Shown: positions 1 to 11,800 of the stretch, in pieces
Layout: each line of letters begins with the position of its first letter
How positions within the stretch are numbered: position 1 is the first letter of the stretch
Assembly: GCA_023053685.1 (NCBI GenBank)
Contig: JALIGW010000063.1
Coordinates: 1,965,614 to 2,029,613, forward strand
Reading direction: 5' to 3'
Length of the DNA stretch: 64,000 nt
DNA from: Diadophis punctatus similis
Taxonomy: Eukaryota; Chordata; Lepidosauria; Squamata; Dipsadidae
Position numbers and translations under genes: made by a program
Notes under the pieces: model-generated
Databases searched by the model: none
What the model was told of the DNA's origin: nothing
Seen by the model: the letters and a program-made list of their open reading frames with translations, nothing else

Positions 1-23
1 CACACACACACACACACACACAC
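1..23. repeat. (CA)n microsatellite
   Basis: Perfect CA dinucleotide run at the window edge. It probably continues to the left of the window. Confidence 0.95.
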
Positions 24-29
24 CTCAAC

Positions 30-1000
30 CAGCTCAGTGGTGGGTTCCTACCGGTGCGGTCCACTCTATAGCACTGTTAGTGGCCTGCTGGTGACATGAC
101 AGTACTGGTGCCGTCGGTTGCCAGTGCCTGGGTGCCGCCATTTAAAAAAAATTTTTTTATTTTTTTTTTATTTTTCTTCTGCGCATGCTCAGAAGCCAAG
201 CTTCCGGCACTGCGCATGCGCTGCCTTCCTACCCCACAGTGAGTCAAAGCAGGGGAGGATGGCTGAGGGAGCATGTGAGACACTAAAAGAACGGGCAGCA
301 GGAGCTATCTCAGTTCCCCTCCCTTCAGCAGTCCGAGAAACCACGAACGTGCGGTGATGATCCCAGACATTTTCGCATGTTCGAGGCTTCTCGAGCTGCT
401 GAGGGGAGGGGGAATGGGTGGCAGGAGCCTAGGATCATCGAATGGGGAGAAGCATTCAGGCCAGACGGAGCCTCCTAGAAGAACCGCTGCTGCGGTCTTG
501 CTGCTCCCGCTGCGGGGGGCTGCATTGCGGGTGGACAATGAAACCTCTGCTTCTCCGGCCGCTGCCAAGCTCCCGAGGCCGTCAGTCTCGGCCACCACCA
601 TCCGGCTCCTCCCACCCCTTCCCCACCTTTAATGAGTCTGGGCTGGGAGAAGCCCCCGGCTCGCTCGCTATGGGTCCCAGGCCTGTCCCTGCAAAGTGGC
701 GGCGGTGGCATCGCCGTCAATACTGCCGGGAGCTTCCCTCCTCTGCCGCCACCTCCGCAGCTGCTGCTTTCAGCCAGGGGACTGAGCACAGTGAATGAAG
801 GCAACTCTCTCGACGGGCCCAAGTATGAAGAAGAGGAGGTGGCCATCCCACTGAATGAGCCCCGCATAAACCAGTGAGTATGCCCCCACCAATCCTCGCC
901 CCATCCAGGCTAAGGATTCAGATGATGAATAAGTCCCTGTTTCTCCCGGTTTCTAGCAAAGCACCCGGTGGATGTGTGTTGTACTGAGCAAGTCCTGAAA
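30..1000. other. GC-rich repeat-derived block with a possible stray exon
   Basis: The stretch opens with a GTGGGTTCCTACCGGT motif that resembles the termini of snake hAT-like repeats, also seen inverted near 2040-2068. It passes through an A/T-run segment and becomes CpG-rich at about 190-880. An open frame at 632-877 ends close to a good splice donor (CCA|GTGAGTA, GT at 874), so 632-873 could be a 5' exon of an unidentified gene. I do not recognise the peptide. There is no counterpart upstream of V2R-B or V2R-C, so this is not part of the receptor unit. It could equally be an uncharacterised GC-rich repeat. Confidence 0.3.
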
Positions 1001-1009
1001 GTTTCTTTG

Positions 1010-1561
1010 TGCCTCCTGTTTTTCTTCCCGCATCCCATTGGAAGCTGCTTAGTCAACTGCCTGCCCATGCCCAGCTGCCTTGTTTAGGGTGACACACCAC
1101 CTCCTTGCAAAAGGGGGTGGGAAGGAACACTTGCAGGGTAGAGCTGAGGAATTTGCATAGTTTCTGACAGATAAAGTCGCTCAGATCAGGTTGAACCTGG
1201 ACTCTGGCTGGACAGGGCCAGTTGAGTTGACCGGGGCGAGCCTTAGTCTGGTTTTATGGGACAAGTTTGAGACAGTAACTCCTGATGCTGTGGACAAGGC
1301 TGTGGGAGTGATGAGCTCTTCCACCTGTTTATTGCACCCATGTCCCTCCTGGCTGGTTTCGGCCAGCAGGGAGGTTTCACATAGCTGGATCCAGGAGGTG
1401 ATCAACGCTTCTTTTAGAGAGGGATCCATACCGCAACCCTTAAAGGCTGCAGTGGTGAGACCCCTCCTTAAAAATCCTTCCCTGGACCCAGAACACCTGA
1501 AGAACTTTCGTCCGGTCTCCAATTTACCTTTCTTGGGTAAAGTTGTTGAGAAGGTGGTGGC
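1010..1561 (+). mobile_element. CR1 LINE fragment (reverse transcriptase N-terminal part)
   Basis: Translation at 1191-1561 gives the stretch just before the CR1 reverse transcriptase core (CLLHPCPSWLV, VVRPLLK, NFRPVSNLPFLGKVVEKVV). It is collinear with the longer CR1 at 43060-43600. It is cut on both sides: the right end breaks abruptly into the V2R upstream block at about 1562 (TATCCCCATAACG, also at 26301 and, less conserved, near 50870). It has no 3' tail, so this is a relic joined at a rearrangement point rather than a clean insertion. Confidence 0.85.
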
Positions 1562-1717
1562 TATCCCCATAACGTATTCCATATTTACCCAATGATAAAG
1601 TTCACCAGTAATCAATTTCCAGACCCTTTGTCTCAAATATCATCCCAAAATTGATATTTCTAGGGGAAATGAAATTTCACTTTCGAATGTGCAATTTTAA
1701 AATCACTTCTGATTTGG

Positions 1718-2087
1718 GATTAATATATGGAGATCTAGGGGGAGTGTCACACAATCCTTGTACTCAGAGCAACTTACAAAATTTTAGGTGGGCAATGGCA
1801 GGAAACCAGGCGAGGAGTGAAGGAGGCTTGGGCTGCGTGGTCCGGGTGACAAGTGGTGGCAAGCAGGTGGGCAAGGAACCAGAGAACAGCTGGGCAGTGG
1901 GCATGAGTCTAGATGAGGCCAACGCAGACGAGGCAGGATAAGGATTGGCTGGGAGGGTTGGGGCAGAGTGTGGTGAGCCAGTGGTGCGATCAGCCAGTTC
2001 ACGGAACTGGGCAAAAAGTTAACAAACGATTCGGCCAAACCGATGCGAACTGGATGAATCCCACCTCTGATTAATATACGGAGATCT
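1718..2087. repeat. Insertion flanked by 19-bp direct repeats, 5' flank of V2R-A
   Basis: A 332-bp segment lies between two copies of GATTAATATAnGGAGATCT (1718-1736 and 2069-2087, one mismatch). The inside ends in CGAACTGGATGAATCCCACCTCTG, the inverted terminus of a hAT-like snake repeat. The same arrangement occurs before V2R-B (26454-26791) and V2R-C (52395-52744), so it predates the gene duplications. The long direct repeats suggest a target-site duplication, although 19 bp is long for a hAT element. Confidence 0.55.
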
Positions 2088-2089
2088 AA

Positions 2090-2613
2090 TGGAAAAGTAA
2101 ATCAAAAACAGGTCAGCATTACTTTCTAGACATGTCCAGAAAGGAAGGACCACAACCACTTCAGACCAGTGCCCTCTAGGGATATAAATGTGATTTTTCA
2201 CTATGCTTTTCTCCAGCTTCTCCTCTGCACATGGACGTCCAGAATTAGTTCAGGGTCCCCAGAGGAAATGTTGCTTCTCACAGTAATTATTAAAATCCTG
2301 GTCTGTGAGATCTCTCCTAATATTCCTCCAGTGATTGTCTTTGATGTAAACATCAGACTGAAGCAACTTGAAAGGGATCTTGCATCAGAAAAGGATAAAT
2401 GTCTCAGGTCACGCTCTGTGTGTCACAAATTTTGGGACATTCAGGGACTGTGCTTCTTGAATGTACCTTTCCTTTCTCTCCTGAAGTTCTGTTTATCTCT
2501 CTCTCAGTAAAGAAAGTCACTCTCATTTCCATCTTGTGAGAGTGTTTTGAATTCTTCAAACTATCTTGTTCTTCCTTAGAAACAGGAAAAGGATTGAGTC
2601 AGCCCCATGAATT
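2090..2613 (+). promoter_or_regulatory. Conserved 5' flank / putative promoter-5'UTR of V2R-A
   Basis: This stretch is collinear with 26800-27527 and 52750-53493, directly before exon 1 of each receptor, which makes it the best candidate for promoter and 5'UTR sequence. No convincing TATA box is placed. It contains an ATG-initiated open frame at 2268-2510 with a hydrophobic start (MLLLTVIIKILVCE) that stays open in all three copies. An out-of-frame ATG at 2607 overlaps the exon 1 start. Function is inferred from position and conservation only. Confidence 0.4.
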
Positions 2614-2834
2614 ATGGACCTCCTCCTTCTCCTTCTGCTGCTTCTGCTGATGTCCCAGCCAGTCTCTGGGAAGCTGAGAATGAAGTGCCTGCTGAGTTTG
2701 GAGGAACATGAGGGAAAAAAACTATGGAGCTATTACAGGCCAGGAGACCACCTCATTAGTATAGTCTCCTTTGCCACAATAATATCCCATATAACACCGC
2801 CTTTCAACACTGCTCCTTATACTCAATCTCCCTC
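2614..2834 (+). CDS. V2R-A exon 1
   Basis: Start ATG at 2614 opens MD-L10-MSQPVSG, a strong signal peptide, followed by KCLLSLEE and [10 protein letters not shown], the usual V2R N-terminus. The donor is TC|GTAAGT (phase 2). The ATG at 2607 is seven bases upstream in another frame, so 2614 is chosen. Confidence 0.92.
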
Positions 2835-5800
2835 GTAAGTCATTCAGTGGGATGGAGTTGCATTCTCTCCATTTGAAGTCATAACACTGTTCTTCTTTTC
2901 TTTCAGTTACTCCTATATTGCAGGACCTCTTTTAATTTCTTGAATCATTTGGATTTCCATAGCTTCTCTCTTACGTCTTATTTTAAGAGACCCAAATCCA
3001 AAGATGGAGCAACCCCTCCCTCCAAAGTATAAATTATTTTCCCCTCTTGTACAACCCTGAGTTAATCACAACTAGCTTATTGAAAAGTTTGTAGTGGCCT
3101 CTGTCCAACCCATTTCCCTATTTTTATAACTATTCATTGATATTCAATGCCTGATTCTAGTAAGAATAGAGGATGTTTTGCTTTTAGAATTGCTTTTCTG
3201 GGTCACTTATGATAAGTCCTCTTTAATTATGATTCCATTTTAATGATTGAATGATTCTGAATCTTGGTCATTGCACAAATTAAACATGAGCACTATTACA
3301 AATAATGATATATTTGTGAATATTAAATCTTCATCCCACTTTCCCAACCTTAATAAAAATTAAACAGCGATTTTTTTACAGTATTACATTTACTGATCCA
3401 GCAACAATCCTATGCTTCATTTTTGCCATTCAACAAGTCAACAGGAATTCTCAGCTATTGTACAATCTCACACTTGGCTACAACATCCATGACAACTATT
3501 CGAACACCATTGGGACTTCAGATGCCTTGCTGGACATGCTCTCAACTGGAGAAGCCAATGTTCCCAACTACAGCTGTGGAAAGAAGGACAACCTGATGGC
3601 TGTTCTTGATGGATCTTTTGATGACATCTCCATTCAGATGTCAACATTAGTAGGCACCTACAAAGTCCCACAGGTTTGTTTGTGTGTTTCGCTATCTGGA
3701 AAAATGAGCAGGGTGGTGATGGGTGTGTAATAGATTCAATCATATCTTTTCTATGGAATTCACAAGCTGCTTTACAACATGGCCATTGTCATGGCTAGGG
3801 ATTGGGATCCACATTGGGACGGAGGCATAAACATTGACTCGTGCAAGACTTGAGCAATTTCAGACAATGTTAAATATGGAACATTTAAGCAAATTTCTAA
3901 AATGAACAGATTTGCATTTGCAGTACTCTACAGATAGAAGACCAAGCATATCTATTATCTGAATGTCAATTTTATTAGAAAAGAGAAAGGGCAGTATCTT
4001 AGACCCCAGATTAGACAAACGATTATATTCAAACTTGCTAATATTGTGCATTTTGTATTCTTTATCTTGATATGGCTTAAGGGTTAAGAACCATAAACTA
4101 TTCTGATATGTTTGTGAGAACCACACTGGATGTGTTAACAGCTTACATTTTGGATTTCATCTGATCTAAATATAATACACTATTTTTTATTGCTTCTTAA
4201 GGTACGTTATGGAATTGTTTCAGAGGCTCTGAGTGATAAAAGTCAAATTCCCTTTTTCCATCAGATGCTCCCCAAAAATGGGTTCCAGTATATAGGAATT
4301 GTCCAACTTCTCCTCCATTTCAGATGGACTTTGATTGGTCTCTTTTCAACAGACACAGAAGAGGGAGAGAATTTCATGAGAACTTTCAGTCCTATGCTTG
4401 TCAGAAATGGAATTTGTGTTGTTATCTCACAACAATTCTCAATGGCTAGAGCTATAGAATATCTCAGAAATGCCATTTCTAAGTGGAGAAAAGTCAATGT
4501 CTTTGTACACTTCTTAGAATTTTTTTCCATTGTGAATAGACTTCGCAACATCCATTTAACAATTGAAGGTTTGCCAGGACCCACTGAAGGGAAAGTCTGG
4601 ATCACCACAACGGTTGAGAAACTGCCAATGGCAAGAAATCCACTTTACAAATATATCCATAGTTTTTGGGCCTTTTCTTTTCAGGAGAGAAAATGGCCAA
4701 ATGATGATGCCTTTCAATCCAATATTTTTAGGGATTCCAAATTTGAAGACCAGTCTTTTCGCTGTTCTTTTTCAAAGCATGTCCTTTCTGTCAAGGGCCG
4801 GAGACGATGCACCCAGATAGCACCACTGGACATACAAGAGAAAAAGAACAGAATTGAGATAAAAAATGACCACCGTTTTTTTAGTGTTGTTAAGACTCTG
4901 GCCCATGCCTTGAACGTTGCATATTCCTCAATATCTAGGAGGAGAAAAATGGTGGAGAAAGAGAGATTGGAGGTTCCAAGGCTAGAGCCATGGCAGGTAT
5001 GGGGTCCTGACAAGGATTCATCAGACCTAGTTCCTATTTAGAAAAAAATCCAATGTCCATATAGCGGAACAATTTCAACTTACTTGTTCTTCGAAACACT
5101 GGCCAACTGAGGCCAGATTGAGTTCACAGGATTATGCTCCAAGAGCAGGCACTATGACAATTATATTTTGATATTAAACACTGCGATTATAAAATTATTT
5201 AAAATGTATACATTTTAAATAAATTGCTGTACTTATGGGTTTGTAATTAGCATGATAGAATTTTAGATACCTAAATTTCAGCTAAACCTGGGATCATTTA
5301 GCCTAACCCCTCCTCACTGCAGGAATCCAATTAAAGCTTTTCAGACTGATGGCTGCTCAGTCTTTGCTTTTAGCCATGGTGGTGCAATGGTTATAATGCA
5401 CGTATCCGCAGGTCAGTGGTTCAAATCTCACCGGCTCAAGGTTGACTCAGCCTTCCATCCTTCCAAGGTAGGTAAAATGAGGACCCAGATTGTTGGGGGC
5501 AATATAAATATACATTGCTTACTGGTGTAAACCGGTTAGAGAGTGCTTGCACCGTGAGGCGGTATATAAATGTCACTAATAAATAAATAAAATAAATTGC
5601 TGGCTAATTCACTGCTCACTGCCAGGAGTTCGATCCTGATCAGCTCAAGGTTGACTCAGCCTTCCATCCTTCCAAGGTTGGTAAAATGGGGAGCCAGATT
5701 GTTGGGGGCAATATGCTGATTCTATAAACTACTTAGAGAGGGATGTAAAAGAACTGTGAAGTGGTATATAAGTCTAAGTAGTATTGCTATTTCGGCAAAT

Positions 5801-8800
5801 AGTGAACGGAGGACTGAACATCTCTTGTTCACTGGCTCAGCTTTAAAATTGCTCCTCCTTTTAGGATGTTACAATTTGCTTTCAAAATTCCTGGATGTTT
5901 CAATTCTAGTTCCATCCCTTTCTGGAGAAGAATGAGTTTTGCAATATTTCCTGGGAGAAACTATACTTGGACGAAAGTGGAAATGTAGCAGCAGATCTGA
6001 ATATCATAAGTTGGTTGCTTTTCACCAAGAAGGATCCCATCCAAGAGCAACTGGGGAGTCTTGAAAGACAGAAGCTTATTATCAACCAAGATGCTCTTTC
6101 ACGGCTTAAGCTGCTCAACAAGGTGATTGAAAATATTGGAAACTTTTCTGTCTGTATAGTTGGTGTTAACGTGCCCTGAAAGAGCAGGCTCATATCTGAC
6201 CAGAATCATTTTTGTCTCTGTTTCACCCCACTGGGATAGGCCTCCTGCTGCTAGGAAGGTGATCTAAGGTGTTCAATCAAAATGGAACCACAATGACTTG
6301 TCCGATGTGAGATAATGCCTTAAACTAGAAAAATGAAGGACTGAAAGTTTCCTTTACCCCCCCCCCACTCCCAAGTCCTTCTTGACACTTGAAATAATGA
6401 GACTCAATTTATAATGAAATATTACTTAGATTTGGTCTTTGGCTTGTAAGCCCTCTACAAACCCCTTGAATACAATTGCTTATCTTGATTGTCAGCTACC
6501 TTAAGTCTCCCACTAAAGCAAAGAATTCTTCAAATTTAAGTCATAAATAAATGTGGGTCTGTCTTTCCATGTCATCTAATTGTAGTTCCAATTTTGGGAA
6601 GTAGTGGAGGACAGGGTCCTGTAGTGCGACTAACAACAAAACTGTAATTCTTCAATGGAAAGAACCTTGTCTTGAATACGTAACTGGGCCTTAGATGTCT
6701 GTAGCATACAAAGAAAATATTTATAAAATGTTCTATATGTGGCACATACCGCCAGCAAGGATAGCAAAACAGTACCCCAACTCATCACCAGAATGCTGGA
6801 AATGTAAACAAAATCAGGGAACATACTTCCACATGTGGTGGTCATGTCAAAAAGCAAAGCAATACTGGCATAGGTTAAGGAAATGGATTGAAGAGATAAC
6901 AAACCAACAAATAGAAATGAAACTGGAATTATTTTTATTAAGAATACCCACAGGGAACAGGACAAAAAACACAATACTTAATTTTACATATTATTATAGC
7001 GGCAAGAATAGTATTTGCACAAAATTAGAAGAACAACAATATACCATCGGAGGAAAGTGTGATTAAGAAAATTTTAGAGTGCTCAGAAATCGACAGGCTC
7101 ACAAAAGAAATGAATGATAAAAAGAATCAGAATATTATAAGATATGGAATGATTGGTAGAAATGGCTAGACGACAGGTGTAAAGGTTAAGAAAGATCAAT
7201 TACAAAAAAGGTATAGAAGTAAGAAAGGAGCAACGGATTTAGAGAAATTGAATCGACATTTAGAAAATGACTGTAATATTCTGTAATATAATAGAACTAT
7301 ATTTAATGATGGAATTACATGTATAATTAATTGTAAATTGAAAAAGAGGGATAAATGGATGTAAAATTAATGCAAATTAATATAGAAAGATAGTCAAAAA
7401 GTAGATTGTAAATTTTTTTTTGAAAATGTTCAATAAAAAATATTTTAAAAAAAGAAATAAAGAAATCCGTTTCCCACACAGGGCTCATACTCATGTTCTA
7501 TGTGGTGTAGCATCAGATGCCTAAATTAATCTTTTTGAGTGACATGTTCTCATGATTTCTCCTCCACTCATCCTCACTATAATTCTAGAAATTAGACAGT
7601 AATCTTTAATCTTACTTCACCAGCACGGCAGCTGTATTGAATGGAAAATATAAATGTACAGATATAGCTAAATAATACCTCATTTGAGGTTGACACTCCT
7701 AGTTTGTGAGGAATTTTTTTCTTTATATCTTAATTGGAACAAGTATTTGGATTATTTTCAAATAATAATATTTTATGTTGTCCTGTTCTATTGCTGAGAA
7801 GTTTCTTTCTTGAGGACAGTTTCATTTTATTTTAATCAATCAAAGAAACAAAAATTTGGCAGATAATTTGGAATGAATTTTGTTTTTCTGCTTAGTCTCT
7901 GCCTCAGTCCAAATGTGTGGACAATTGTCACCCTGGATTTGTAAAACGGGCTCGGAAAGAAGAACCAATCTGCTGCTATGATTGCATTCCTTGTCCGGAG
8001 GGGACCATCTCCACACAGGAAAGTGAGTGACACCAAAGGAAAGGGCATTGGATTCAACCAGAACATGTTATCAAAGTGGATGTTAAAAGACATGTGTGAA
8101 CTTGACTATTTTATTCTTCATTGCTATTTTCAACATGTCCATTTTATTCTATAATGGGAGGAATTGGATCTTGAAGAATAAGGCAGGAAGAGATGGAAGA
8201 ACATAGTGGATTGGGCAATATGAATTCTGTTAAAGGAAGTATCTTTTTTACTTGTCAGCTTAGAAGTTTCCTTCCATGTTTATCATCTAAATTCTTCGAA
8301 ACTTCAGGATTAGTTTCAGGTCAATGGGTTTTGCTCATCCAAACCAATTTTATCTTACAACCCAAAAGATATACCATCCAGCCAGCCAGCCAGCCAGCCA
8401 GTCAGTCAATATTTATTAAGATCAGACTTCCGGTTTGGCTCCACAGGCATCGAGGATGCTCCTCATTGAGCGCCTGTTCCGAGGTCCCGTAAAGCCACCA
8501 GAACAGCTGTCTGGTGGCTTGAAAATCTTCTCCCCGGGACTAGGGGAGAGATGAGAGCTGACAGGTGAGGGTAGAGCCCCCCTAGTGCCCCAGGAGACAA
8601 TCTGGGGCGCGAAGGATGAGGGCTCCCCAGGCAGCCTGTCACTTGCTCCAGGACTTCGGACGCCTCCGCTTATGCAGAGCAAGATGCCGCGACCAGCTCT
8701 GCTTGCAAGATGGGGTTTATAATATTTTGATTCACTACAGATAGCAGACAGAGAAAGGCAGGAGACCTGAATGGCAAGTACCTTAACTTTAACTCCATTG

Positions 8801-11800
8801 CTGACTTTCACTACAGAAGTTACAAATTAACTGAGCTAACAAGCAACAAAATGGTGATTGAAGATTCAGAGGGTGTGGAAAGTGAATGCTAGAAAGTTTC
8901 ATTTCGTTAGCAGTCCTTTGCATGGAAATGCCTGACTCTGAGGAATTCTTTTTTCTTTCTCTTTGACTTTGGAATAAAATAACAAACCTAATTTTAAAAC
9001 CTAAATGACTTCAAAACTTGGAAAGACTGTTTTTAATAAAGGATTTGGCCTTTTCTCTGAAAATGTTTGAAAACGCCTGACTTTGATGAATTCTCTTCTC
9101 TCTCTGATCTTGGATTAAAATCAAATGTTTAATCTTAAATTTTAAATGGCTTTAAAAACTGGAAAGACTGTTTTTAATAAAGGATTTGAGCACCCCCCTG
9201 TTTATACTTCAAGAATCCAACCCACTCCTTATTCAACACCCTCACAGACTTTAACACCTGAAAAGTTATTTGATGCTTTAAAAGTCATGAAGATGAAATT
9301 TGAAATTTAACTCAAAAATTAATGAAATTAATGAAAAAATACAGGCTGTTTTAGAGGAGATTGATACTCAACACCAGCAATTATTTAACTCAAAAATTAA
9401 TGAAATTAATGAAAAAATACAGGCTGTTTTAGAGGAGATTGATACTCAACACCAGCAATTGAGGAAGGATATGATATTTGTACTTAAAGGACTGGTAGGA
9501 AATATGGAAATTTTGGAGCAGGATGTGGAAGAAATTAAACAGACTGTGATTACTTTGGGTGAAGATATAGATAAGACCCAAAATAATATGGAAATTTTTG
9601 AAACAGAGGTGCTAATGATTCAATTTAGAAGTATGGAGTTTGCTTTGAGACTAAGAGGTGTAAAAGAAAAAAACAAGAAGATTTAAAAGAAAGGATGGGG
9701 GAGGCATTTGTGCATATGCTAGGAATGACAAAAGAGGAATTGGTTATGCAAATTGATAAAATATATCGTGTTAATTCTTGGGTTGCTAAACAAAAACATC
9801 TGCCAATGGATATCATAATATATTTTACTACAAGGGCATTACGTAATGAAATTCTACAGGTGACTTTCAAGAATAAGTTTCAGGTAGATGGACAGGAAGT
9901 AATGACATGGAAAGAAATTCCTCCTAAAATGTTGAGAGCCAGAAAGGACTATGTCTTTCTGGTTGAAGAATTAAAAAAAACAGCAAGTACATTATAGATG
10001 GGAGGCTCCAACTGGGATTGTGGTGAGACACCTGGAAAAGAGATATCATCTCAATACGATATTGAAAGCTACTGATTTTTATGTAAAAGTGTTAAAGGCC
10101 GACATATCCAAAATTCCAGAAGGAAGAAGAATGAAGGAAGCAATAGAAGATGAGAGAGGAGAGTCATCGATAGTTGTTCAAATGGAAGGAGCTTTGATGA
10201 GTCAAGGTGATTTATAGAACCAGAGAGATGTTCATAATGTGGAAGAGGAGACAGAAGATCAGAGTCAGACAAGAGCAGAGCTGACAATTCAAAAAATTAC
10301 CAAGTCACAAAAGGCTGCAAGAGTCAGATCTAAAGTTCGACCGAGAAGAAGGAACGACTAGATTTGGTCTTAGCATGGGAAGTTATAGGTCAGATGGAGA
10401 GACGAATTGAAAATTGACACTTTGCAGTAAGAAGATCCATTTACTATTGAGGAAATGATGCTGATGGTTGTGTCTTCTCTTTGTCTTTCTATTTTTTTCT
10501 TTTTACTACTATATTTTAAAGATTATATAAATGAAAGACACTTAAAGAATTGGTTTAAGAAAGGGAGGAAAGAAAAAGATTTTTTTTTCCTTTTTCTTCT
10601 TTTTTCTTTTTGATTATTTTTAAAAGGTTTTGAGTTATATGGAATAAAAGATTTAGAATTATTGTGAAATTAGTAATTTGATATATTGGAATGTTAGGTT
10701 ATTAATAATGTGTTTGATTTTTTAGATCATGCTTAAAAGGTTTTGAGTTATAAGGAGTTAAAGAATTAGAGAAATATTGGAATTAACAATTTGTTAGTAT
10801 ATTTTACTTTTTATGTTTATTGAAGAGGTATAGTGTCGGAAGAAGGAAGATCTATCCAGCATTGAGGAAATGATGTTGATGGTTGTGTAATTGAAAGAAA
10901 TGGTGAAAGAAAGATTTTTTTCTTTCTCTTCTTTTTATTATTATGTTTTAAAGATTATATAAATGAAAGATATATAGTGGAGTAAATTAACAGCCTGAGA
11001 TAGTGTTATGTTGATTGATTAATAATATGCCTGATTTTTAGATTATGCTTAAAAGGTTTTGAGCAACAAGGATTTAAAGATTTAGAGAAATTTTGAAATT
11101 AAGAATTTGTTAGTATAATTTAATCTTATTTTTATTGAATATTACACCCTGTGCTTTTTCTGGGAAGTCGGGGGTGGGTGGGGGAGGGGGAAGGATTGGG
11201 GAAGGGGAGGGGGATGGGGGGAAGGGGGGGAGAAAAAGAGAAAAATGTTTGTACTTTGTATTAATATTTATTAAGATCATAGAGCCACATAAAAGAATGA
11301 ACTACTTGGTATACTGCCAAAATTTTTATACCTATTTCAAATGGTCCCAATTGAATTAGAGACAATTTTTTTTACTAATTTGAATAAAATTATATCTAAA
11401 TTTATATGGCAAAACAAAAAGCCAAGAATCAAATTAACGAATTTACAGGATGATAAGAGCAGAGGTGGCCTAGGACTCCCCGACTGGAAACTTTATTATA
11501 AAGCAGCATCCTTGGTGTGGATAAAGGAATAGATAAATTTAACCAATAAAAGAATACTAACGCTAGAGGGCCATGACCTTCAAATGGGATGGCATGCTTA
11601 CATACGGAGAGATGGAACTAAGTCACAACTTAATTTCAACCAACATTTAATTAGAAAAACTTTGCTAAAAACATGTTACAAAATTAAAAGAAGAACTATA
11701 TGAAAATTCCCAAATGGCTTTCAATTATAGAAGCCATGACCTACCCGAACTTAACTGATATAACCAAAGCAGCAAAATATAGCGACATATTAGATCCGAC

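Noticed and set aside
180..880. CpG-rich block as promoter of the V2R array
   Set aside because: It is not duplicated with B or C and is separated from V2R-A by a CR1 fragment; no link to the receptor unit.
4997..5041. Exon 3 frame running past the donor to a stop (VWGPDKD...), suggesting exon 3 is terminal
   Set aside because: All copies keep a good GTATGG donor and a matching phase-0 exon 4; V2Rs always continue to the linker and 7TM exons.
5372..5450. tRNA-like sequence
   Set aside because: Head of a tRNA-derived SINE with a degenerate B box and a SINE body; no complete cloverleaf or independent tRNA gene.
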